A stretch of DNA of 10,267 bases from NCBI GenBank assembly GCA_964575975.1, contig CAZNTU010000201.1:1-10267 (forward strand), given 5' to 3'. The notes under the pieces are model-generated. The model had not been told where the DNA came from, ran no database searches, and saw only the letters and a list, made by a program, of their open reading frames with translations. Source of the DNA: G963674505 sp964575975 (lineage in GTDB: Bacteria; Desulfobacterota; Desulfobacteria; Desulfobacterales; SKZT01). The translations under genes and the position numbers were made by a program. Positions 5,232-10,267 of the stretch are shown here, piece after piece; position 1 is the stretch's first letter; each line of letters starts with the position of its first letter.

Positions 5232-6506
5232 ATGATGGAAACCTATCAGGACATAAAATCGGCAACGCACATCGATGCCATAATCCGTTATGTCGAAACG
5301 TTGCTTGGCATTCGTTTCGACAACGTCAAAAAAAACCGGTATAGCGCCCCATGCCCGTTCCACGCCGACATAAAAGCCGATTTCATGGCGTATGTCGATA
5401 AAAAGAAGGTCGTCCGGTTCCATTGCTTCGGCGCCTGCAATGGCGACTGGGACGTTTACGACCTGATCATGCTGCGGAAGAATTATCGGTTTTTAAAGGC
5501 GCGGCAAATTTGGGCCGAGCATCTGGGTGTCGAAGCTTTCGAGCCTTGCGACGGCGACAGCTCCCGGATTCCCGAACCCGAAGATACGCCGGAGCCCGAC
5601 GACACGGTTGCTTTTGTCGAGCCGAAGAAACTCGACGAAAAGATCGTCGCCGCCTTGGACGATGCCGCCGGTTTCTACCATGGTCTATTGCTGTCGAACG
5701 AAGACCGTTTCAAGGACATCCGGGAATATCTTGCCCGCCGGGGCGTCGGAAAAGACGCCGTCCAAAAGTTCAACATCGGCTACGCGCCGCCTTATGACGA
5801 TGCGCAGTATCGAGGAAAGGCTCTTATAGACGGCTTTAGCCCGCGCTTCGAAAACGATTTCGGGATCTTCGACGCCTTTTCGGATGGCGGTTTGATCAGG
5901 TTTTTGAACGATCGAACCGTCAAGAAATACGGATACTATCGCCGACAGATCGATTTCGGACGCAAATATCCTTTTTCAAGAAACTACGGCGATTATTTGG
6001 AAGGACGAATCGTGTTTCCCATTTACGACGCGGATGCCCATCCGGTTGGAATTGTCGGCAGGCGTCCGGGCGAGAGGGGAGTTCGATGTCTCAAACAACG
6101 GAGCAGGGAAATCGCTCTTTCTTCGAATGGCTGGCTTTATGGCATTGAAAAGGCGTTGCCGTACATCCGACGGTACCGGACGATCCTGCTGACGGGGGGC
6201 GTCTTCGATTATTTCGCCTTCTACAACCTGCTCCATGGCCAGGAGAAAACGGTGGTGGTTTCGACACTGGGATCCTATATCGCCCCCGAGGCGGCGAATT
6301 TTCTCCAAGAACTTGAAATAGTAAATTTCATCGTAGCGTACGACTGGGACGAACTCGGCAGAAACGGCATCGAACGCATTGCCTTCAAATCGGGCGGATG
6401 GGTCTATTACCTTGGAGGTCTGGCGGAAGGCCGGGACCCTTGCGACATGTTGAAACCGGTGGCGGACGCCATAAGCGGATTTTCCCTGAAACCTCCCAAG
6501 ATTTGA
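5232..6506 (+). CDS. Stand-alone DnaG-like primase (CHC2 zinc finger and TOPRIM domains)
   Basis: The 424-aa protein follows DnaG order. A zinc-binding domain has CPFH at 41-44 and HCFGAC at 64-69; the second pair is Cys-x3-Cys rather than the usual Cys-x2-Cys. A linker at about 100-130 is acidic and Pro-rich. The RNA polymerase core has YLARRGV, FNIGYAPP and GRIVFPIYDADAHPVGIVGRRPG (258-280). The TOPRIM fold has ILLTGGVFDYFAFYNLL (318-334), VVSTLGSYIAPEAANFLQEL, VAYDWDELG (Asp371, Asp373) and LAEGRDPCDML. The position of the conserved TOPRIM glutamate (EGYMDV in E. coli DnaG) is glycine here (TGGVFD). The C-terminal helicase-interaction domain of chromosomal DnaG is absent, suggesting a mobile-element or accessory primase. 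GGAGG ends 1 nt before ATG 5232, so the adjacent ATG 5235 is the better-spaced start. No helicase gene is adjacent. Confidence 0.85.
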   Translation: MMETYQDIKSATHIDAIIRYVETLLGIRFDNVKKNRYSAPCPFHADIKADFMAYVDKKKVVRFHCFGACNGDWDVYDLIMLRKNYRFLKARQIWAEHLGVEAFEPCDGDSSRIPEPEDTPEPDDTVAFVEPKKLDEKIVAALDDAAGFYHGLLLSNEDRFKDIREYLARRGVGKDAVQKFNIGYAPPYDDAQYRGKALIDGFSPRFENDFGIFDAFSDGGLIRFLNDRTVKKYGYYRRQIDFGRKYPFSRNYGDYLEGRIVFPIYDADAHPVGIVGRRPGERGVRCLKQRSREIALSSNGWLYGIEKALPYIRRYRTILLTGGVFDYFAFYNLLHGQEKTVVVSTLGSYIAPEAANFLQELEIVNFIVAYDWDELGRNGIERIAFKSGGWVYYLGGLAEGRDPCDMLKPVADAISGFSLKPPKI

Positions 6507-6681
6507 AGCGCCGAGGACCGATTCCCAATGCCTAATGCCTCGGCAAACGACAGACGGTTATGCTTTTCCACCGGGACAAAACGAGCAAAGCCGAAGCTAC
6601 ATGATCTTTGTACCGGATTTAGGGGGATCGCCGTATTGGAAAATCGCAAAAGAATCGACTATATGGGTAGTATGATTGTCG
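6507..6681. other. Spacer between the primase and radical SAM genes
   Basis: Non-coding by inspection. A weak promoter-like pair, TTGGAA at 6636-6641 and TATATG at 6660-6665 (18-bp gap), lies just upstream of the radical SAM gene. No terminator was seen after the primase, so read-through is possible. Confidence 0.3.
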
Positions 6682-8193
6682 ATGAAAGGAGACCTACCCA
6701 TAAATATTTTACTGGTCTATCCCGAATTTCCGGAAACGTTCTGGTCGTTCACCTATGCCTTGCGATTTATCAGGAAGAAATCGGCATTCCCGCCGCTCGG
6801 GCTGCTCACCGTAGCCGCCCTGCTGCCCGAAGATTGGAACAAGCGCTTGGTGGACGAGAACACGGAGGAGCTTCGGAACGAGGATCTGGCTTGGGCGGAC
6901 ATGGCCTTTGTCGGCGCAATGGCGCTTCAGCGAAAAGCGGCTGTTCGTATCATCGAACGCTGCAAGGGAACGGGATTGAAGATCGTGGCCGGCGGACCGC
7001 TGTTTACAGCGGAACCGGACGCCTTCGATCAGGTGGATCACCTGGTCTTGAACGAGGCCGAGCTTACCCTGCCGGCGTTTATCGCGGATTTGAAAAACGG
7101 ATGCGCGAAAAGAATCTACAAAGCCGACGGTTATCCCGACATGCAAAAGACCCCCGTTCCTTTATGGGATTTGGTTCCGATGCGTCGCTACGCATCCATG
7201 AACATCCAGTATTCCAGGGGGTGTCCTTTCAACTGCGAGTTCTGCAACATCACGGCACTTTTCGGACGCAAACCCCGCACCAAGACGCCGCGACAGGTTA
7301 TCGCCGAACTGGACGCCATTTACAAGGCGGGTTGGCGCGGCAATATTTTTTTCGTGGACGACAATTTCATCGGCAACAAGCGTTCCCTTAAGGAACATTT
7401 GCTTCCGGCCCTGATCGGATGGCGCAAGGATAAAAAAGGATGCCTGTTTTTTACGGAAGCATCGATCAATCTGGCCGACGACCCCGAACTCATGGCCATG
7501 ATGGCCGAGGCCGGGTTCGAATCCGTTTTTATCGGCATCGAGACGCCGGACGAGAACAGCCTCGCCGAATGCCGCAAGACGCACAATAAAAACAGGGACC
7601 TGCTGCAGGACGTCAGAAAAATACACCGCTATGGATTGCAGGTCATGGGCGGCTTCATCGTCGGCTTCGACAACGATACGCCCTCGATCTTCCAACGCCA
7701 GATCGATTTCATCCAGAAAAGCGGCATTGTAACGGCCATGGTGGGCCTGCTCCAGGCTCCTCCGGGAACCCGGCTGTTCGAGCGTCTTGCGCGCGAAAAG
7801 CGCGTATGCGCGGAATTTTCCGGCGACAACGCGGACGGCCGGACCAATATTGTCCCGGCAATGGGTCTGGACAAGCTGATCGATGGCTATCGCGCCATCA
7901 TGGAGCAGATCTATTCGCCCCGCCAATATTACCAAAGGGTCAGGCGCTTGCTGCGGGAACTCAAGGTTCCGGCGCAGACCACTCCCAACGACTGGCAGCG
8001 AATCCTCGCATTTTGGCGCGCCGGTCTTCGCCTGGGCGTTTTGGGGAAAGAAAGATTCCAGTATTGGGGCCTGTTGGCGTGGACCGCGACGCGCAGACCG
8101 AGGCTGCTTCCGTTGGCGGTTACCTTGGCCATCTACGGCTTCCATTATCGGAAGATATACGAAGTCCATATTCTTGGAGAGGCACGACAGTAG
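6682..8193 (+). CDS. B12-binding-domain radical SAM protein, DUF4070 (HpnP-like superfamily)
   Basis: An N-terminal cobalamin-binding-like Rossmann domain (ILLVYPEFPETFW, FPPLGLLTVAALLP, VDENTEEL, IVAGGPLFT) is followed by a radical SAM core with the cluster motif CPFNCEFC (Cys181, Cys185 and Cys188 counting from ATG 6682). Further blocks are FFVDDNFIGNK, EASINLADD, VFIGIETPDE, GGFIVGFDND and LLQAPPGTRLFERL. The C-terminal region (SPRQYYQRVRRLLREL...) fits DUF4070. Hopanoid 2-methylase HpnP is in this superfamily, but this protein is closer to the uncharacterised DUF4070 branch, so no substrate is given. The canonical DxHxxG B12-ligand motif is not evident. The start is uncertain: TTG 6676, ATG 6682 or ATA 6700, the last having AAAGGAGA 7 nt upstream and matching where relatives begin. 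It follows the primase on the same strand after 175 nt. Confidence 0.88.
   Translation: MKGDLPINILLVYPEFPETFWSFTYALRFIRKKSAFPPLGLLTVAALLPEDWNKRLVDENTEELRNEDLAWADMAFVGAMALQRKAAVRIIERCKGTGLKIVAGGPLFTAEPDAFDQVDHLVLNEAELTLPAFIADLKNGCAKRIYKADGYPDMQKTPVPLWDLVPMRRYASMNIQYSRGCPFNCEFCNITALFGRKPRTKTPRQVIAELDAIYKAGWRGNIFFVDDNFIGNKRSLKEHLLPALIGWRKDKKGCLFFTEASINLADDPELMAMMAEAGFESVFIGIETPDENSLAECRKTHNKNRDLLQDVRKIHRYGLQVMGGFIVGFDNDTPSIFQRQIDFIQKSGIVTAMVGLLQAPPGTRLFERLAREKRVCAEFSGDNADGRTNIVPAMGLDKLIDGYRAIMEQIYSPRQYYQRVRRLLRELKVPAQTTPNDWQRILAFWRAGLRLGVLGKERFQYWGLLAWTATRRPRLLPLAVTLAIYGFHYRKIYEVHILGEARQ
6684..6702 (+). promoter_or_regulatory. Ribosome binding site pointing at an ATA codon
   Basis: GAAAGGAGA (6684-6692) is a strong Shine-Dalgarno sequence lying about 7 nt before ATA (6700-6702), in frame with the radical SAM gene. 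The upstream alternatives ATG 6682 and TTG 6676 overlap or precede this site and have no ribosome binding site of their own. Confidence 0.6.
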
Positions 8194-8264
8194 GACAGGA
8201 ACTTGATTTTTATCGGACAAAATAAGAAGACCGATCAACCGTTTGGTAAAAAAGGCGAAGAACA

Positions 8265-8525
8265 ATGAAAAAAATCGGAACGATTCTCGGCGCCGGACTC
8301 CTTTTGGCCCTCGCCATCTTCGCGTGGTGGCTTTTCAGCCGCCCCGAACGCGGCACGACCGGATCGATCGGCACGAAATATCACCGGATCGGGAGCAACG
8401 ACAATTATGTTGCAAGTATCCCGCCGCAACCGGGCGAGGCCGATCCGAAAAATCTACGAGGTCGATCCGCTTTGCTGTCCCAATTGCCTGCGCAAAATGA
8501 GGGTTGCGGCAGGTCCGAAACATAG
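8265..8525 (+). CDS. Small membrane-anchored hypothetical protein, C-terminus probably replaced by IS91 remnant
   Basis: The ORF gives 86 residues. Residues 1-24 are a short basic start and one hydrophobic helix (KKIGTILGAGLLLALAIFAWWLF) that would act as an uncleaved signal anchor, followed by a polar stretch to about residue 62 (YHRIGSNDNYVASIPPQPGEADP). From about 8443 the same DNA in another frame encodes an IS91-type transposase fragment, so the last 25 or so residues of this ORF are most likely an out-of-frame artefact of an insertion. No family is recognised. The upstream AAGGCGAAG is a poor ribosome binding site. It follows the radical SAM gene by 71 nt on the same strand, so co-transcription is possible. 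Confidence 0.45.
   Translation: MKKIGTILGAGLLLALAIFAWWLFSRPERGTTGSIGTKYHRIGSNDNYVASIPPQPGEADPKNLRGRSALLSQLPAQNEGCGRSET
8443..8511 (+). pseudogene. Short remnant of an IS91-family transposase
   Basis: In the frame of position 8407 the DNA reads IRKIYEVDPLCCPNCLRKMRV. The pattern KIYEVDPLxCPxCxxxM+ is typical of the zinc-binding segment near the C-terminus of IS91-type (Y1 HUH) transposases. Only about 20 residues match; the surrounding translation does not. No ori or ter ends of an IS91 element were identified. It overlaps the end of the small membrane ORF in a different frame. Confidence 0.55.
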
Positions 8526-8655
8526 GGCCGAAATGCGGATCTTTTGGATCAGTTGCTTCGCCTGGCGAATGATCGCCGTCCCAGTCCTGGCAACATTCCC
8601 ATACCTTTGTAAGCGCCGACACTTTTCCAACGATGGAAAAAGAACGGAGATTCGA

Positions 8656-8675
8656 AAAAGCCCCATCGGGCTTTT
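8656..8675. terminator. Rho-independent terminator
   Basis: AAAAGCCC-CATC-GGGCTTTT: an 8-bp perfect stem with a 4-nt loop, flanked by A and T runs, so it may work in both directions. It separates the radical SAM/ORF 8265 region from the small membrane gene at 8714. Confidence 0.75.
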
Positions 8676-8713
8676 ACGCTTAAACCTCAACCAGTCAACG
8701 AAAGGAGGCCGAT

Positions 8714-8863
8714 ATGCTGTGGACCTTGTTTGCGGCACTTGTGGTTTTGTGGACGCTGGGACTTATAACCGGCATCACGATGGGCGGCGCCATTCACGCT
8801 CTTCTGGTCGTCGCCCTCGTCGCGGCGCTGATCCAATTAATTCAAAGTCGAAGACGGGTGTAA
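8714..8863 (+). CDS. lmo0937-family small membrane protein
   Basis: This 49-aa protein is almost entirely hydrophobic: MLWTLFAALVVLWTLGLITG, then ITMGGAIHALLVVALVAALIQL, ending in a basic tail, QSRRRV. Two membrane helices with a Gly-rich turn (TMGGAIH) and the WxLGLxTG pattern match the small lmo0937 family, whose function is unknown; members in other bacteria are often linked to stress responses. A perfect AAAGGAGG lies 6 nt upstream of ATG. It stands alone between a terminator at 8656-8675 and an untranslated gap before vapBC, so it is probably expressed from its own promoter, which I could not identify. Confidence 0.8.
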   Translation: MLWTLFAALVVLWTLGLITGITMGGAIHALLVVALVAALIQLIQSRRRV

Positions 8864-9123
8864 CAATGGCGCGAGTTCGTGGAAACAATGAGCGTTGTCG
8901 AGCAGACCCTGTGCTAGGATCCCGGCGATGTTTACTGCAATTCAGAGGTATGCGAAAAGTTTTCGCGAGGCGGATCGTGGTTGCGGGTTTCGCATGAATC
9001 GAAGCCGGGGACGCCCGCGAAAGAACCGTCGTCAAGCGGCCGCAAATTGATATTCCTTGGTTGTGGCGAGCGGGAATCCATCTATGCCAATCATGGACAT
9101 TTGATGTGATCAATCCTATTCTT
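8864..9123. other. Intergenic stretch before the vapBC promoter
   Basis: No supported gene. A perfect short inverted repeat, GCGAAAA-G-TTTTCGC, lies at 8952-8966. A 40-codon frame starting at ATG 8928 has a basic tail but no recognisable family or ribosome binding site. Confidence 0.4.
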
Positions 9124-9152
9124 TTGACATTTTGGAATAATCAATATATATT
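9124..9152 (+). promoter_or_regulatory. Sigma-70 promoter of vapBC
   Basis: TTGACA (9124-9129), a 17-bp spacer and TATATT (9147-9152) form a near-consensus promoter. The start site would be near 9159, leaving a 5' leader of about 28 nt. The -10 region sits in the palindrome AATATATATT (9143-9152), which could be part of a VapB autorepression site. Confidence 0.75.
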
Positions 9153-9186
9153 TTTTGGTATACATCAACCGTGAAAGGGGTCCATC

Positions 9187-9432
9187 ATGGAAACCGCGAA
9201 ACTTTTTATTAACGGCCGCAGCCAGGCCGTCCGCCTTCCCAAGGCATTCAGGTTCAAGGGAAATGAAGTCTATATCAAAAAAACATCGGAAGGGGTTCTT
9301 CTTATTCCAAAGGATGGTTCCATATGGGACGTCTGGGAAGAAAACCTTATGAAACACGACGAACCTTTTATGATCGATCGAAATCAGCCGGAACAACAGC
9401 GGAGGATGGATCTTGACAACGTATTTGCTTGA
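9187..9432 (+). CDS. vapB: VapB-type antitoxin (AbrB/SpoVT swapped-hairpin fold)
   Basis: VapB neutralises the VapC ribonuclease and normally represses its own operon. The 81-aa product begins METAKLFINGRSQAVRLPKAFRF, the standard VapB DNA-binding hairpin, followed by GNEVYIKKTSEGVLLIPKD. The C-terminal half (residues about 50-81, DEPFMIDRNQPEQQRR) should be the flexible part that wraps the toxin. AAAGGGG ends 6 nt before ATG. Its stop overlaps the toxin start by 20 nt, indicating translational coupling. Length and order are normal. Confidence 0.93.
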   Translation: METAKLFINGRSQAVRLPKAFRFKGNEVYIKKTSEGVLLIPKDGSIWDVWEENLMKHDEPFMIDRNQPEQQRRMDLDNVFA

Positions 9433-9826
9433 TACGGATATGTGTATTTACATCATGAACAATCGTCCTCCCCAAGTCATCGGAAGATGCCGTCAGTGCG
9501 AGCCGGGGGAGATCGGGATATCCGCCGTTACGCTTTCCGAACTCCGATACGGCCTTTCAAAAAGCACGCGGCAAAAGAAGAACAAGATTCGGCTTGACGA
9601 ATTTATGGCGCCTTTCGAGGTTCTCGCCTATGACCCGGAAGCCGCCGATGTCTACGGCGATATTCGTTTTCAGTTGGAAAAGAGAGGAACGTCCATCGGA
9701 GCGCTGGACATGCTCATCGCGGCCCATGCCCTTAGCCGGAATTTGATTTTGGTTACCAACAACGAGAAGGAGTTCCAGCGGATCGGGAAATTGAAAGTGG
9801 AAAACTGGACCCGACATAAAGAATGA
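9413..9826 (+). CDS. vapC: VapC toxin, PIN-domain ribonuclease
   Basis: VapC toxins are Mg2+-dependent endoribonucleases that cut tRNA or rRNA and halt growth when VapB is degraded. The 137-aa protein contains the PIN active-site residues in order: Asp7 in YLLDTDMCIY, Glu43 in ISAVTLSELRYG, Asp99 in GALDMLIAAHAL, and the C-terminal VTNNEKEFQRI, where many PIN proteins have TNDxxF; the TNN variant is common in VapC. Translation starts at TTG 9413 with GGAGG 7 nt upstream, inside the end of vapB. It appears complete and active. Confidence 0.93.
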   Translation: MTTYLLDTDMCIYIMNNRPPQVIGRCRQCEPGEIGISAVTLSELRYGLSKSTRQKKNKIRLDEFMAPFEVLAYDPEAADVYGDIRFQLEKRGTSIGALDMLIAAHALSRNLILVTNNEKEFQRIGKLKVENWTRHKE

Positions 9827-10052
9827 TCCGCCTGAATGGACTGGTAGTGGACCTTGCGATCTGAACAACCTGGAGGCGTGAAGGGCCAGTTGGGCGTGGC
9901 GGAGGACACAAGCGACGCCGCCATCGCCTGTCGTCAAATCGGCCCGATCCAGATTCTCGGCGAAATCGAGGAGGGCGAACAGGTCTTCGACGAACACCGC
10001 AGTCTCGTATTCAAGAGTCTCCAGGTCGTTCGTTTATCGGCCCCAGGTGTAA

Positions 10053-10267
10053 AAATCCCCTCTGCACTGCGGGCATTTGCCGGACAAGCTCGATGGGGGG
10101 CGGCACCGGCCGCTGATCCTGGTCTCTGCGCCGGCCGGCTATGGCAAGAGCACCCTGGCGAGCTGCTGGCTGGAAGCCCTGCGATTTTCCCAGCGCCTGG
10201 GTGTCCCTGGATGAACACGACAGCGACCCCGGGGTGTTCCTCACCTATCTTTTCGCAGCGATCCAAA
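10053..10267 (+). pseudogene. N-terminal ATPase part of a MalT/LAL-type LuxR regulator, frameshifted, cut by window edge
   Basis: The frame from 10053 reads LPDKLDGGRHRPLILVSAPAGYGKSTL then CWLEA, the Walker A region (GYGKST) of large ATP-dependent LuxR (LAL/MalT) regulators. Around the C-run at 10177-10179 the homology changes frame and continues from 10180 as CDFPSAWVSLDEHDSDP and GVFLTYLFAAIQ to the window edge. One extra C would explain this. Upstream, TAA at 10050-10052 closes the frame, and no ATG with the usual N-terminus (TKLxxPR) is seen, so the 5' end is also damaged. Intact family members are about 850-950 residues; only about 70 are visible. Sequencing error is an alternative cause of the frameshift. 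Confidence 0.72.

Noticed and set aside
8890..8920. Possible promoter with TAGGAT and TG extension before the vapBC region
   Set aside because: The -35 spacing is poor (14 bp to TTGTCG) and there is no supported gene directly downstream.
8952..8966. GCGAAAA-G-TTTTCGC as terminator
   Set aside because: No upstream gene needs it (lmo0937 stop is 90 nt away) and no T-run follows; could be an operator, but nothing supports that.
8407..8997. Plus-strand ORF of 196 codons
   Set aside because: Only a short IS91-like section is meaningful; the remainder runs through the terminator and over the lmo0937 gene in another frame.
9557..9997. Minus-strand ORF opposite vapC and beyond
   Set aside because: Mostly antisense to vapC; the remaining part has no recognisable domain.

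Overview
The window looks like accessory DNA from a strictly anaerobic, moderately GC-rich bacterium. Desulfobacterota-like is my best guess. It rests on the style of the larE-larB-larC genes, the DUF4070-type radical SAM protein and a textbook sigma-54 promoter; no taxonomic marker is present.

Left part (1-2313), minus strand: a compact operon larE > larB > larC for the nickel-pincer nucleotide (NPN) cofactor of LarA-type racemases/epimerases. LarC runs off the left edge and carries a histidine-rich tract. No larA is visible. Upstream of larE, still on the minus strand, lies the membrane-embedded C-terminal part of a glycosyltransferase resembling MftF of mycofactocin clusters. It has lost its 5' part exactly at the edge of an insertion sequence.

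Middle (3009-5134), a breakpoint-rich stretch: an 833-bp IS4/IS50(Tn5)-like element with perfect 20-bp terminal inverted repeats, whose transposase has lost two internal blocks including two of the three DDE residues. Next comes a non-coding regulatory region with an extended palindrome, a full-consensus sigma-54 promoter and a perfect hairpin just before a ribosome binding site. It leads to a short, apparently broken reading frame and then an intact small antibiotic-biosynthesis-monooxygenase-like (ABM) protein. A 49-codon N-terminal stump of hflK follows.

Centre-right (5232-8193): a stand-alone DnaG-like primase (CHC2 zinc finger plus TOPRIM) whose first TOPRIM glutamate appears to be glycine, and a B12-binding/DUF4070 radical SAM enzyme of the HpnP-like superfamily. 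The radical SAM gene's Shine-Dalgarno sequence points at an ATA codon where relatives start with ATG.

Right part (8265-10267): a small membrane-anchored ORF broken by an IS91-type transposase remnant, a rho-independent terminator, an lmo0937-type 49-aa membrane protein, a complete vapBC toxin-antitoxin operon with a near-consensus sigma-70 promoter, and the frameshifted beginning of a MalT/LAL-type LuxR regulator cut by the window edge.

Functionally the genes do not form one pathway. The window combines an NPN cofactor operon, a sigma-54-controlled transcription unit, a primase plus radical SAM pair, and a mobile-element graveyard. The most worthwhile points are the twice-deleted IS, the sigma-54 control region, the atypical primase active site and the ATA start.
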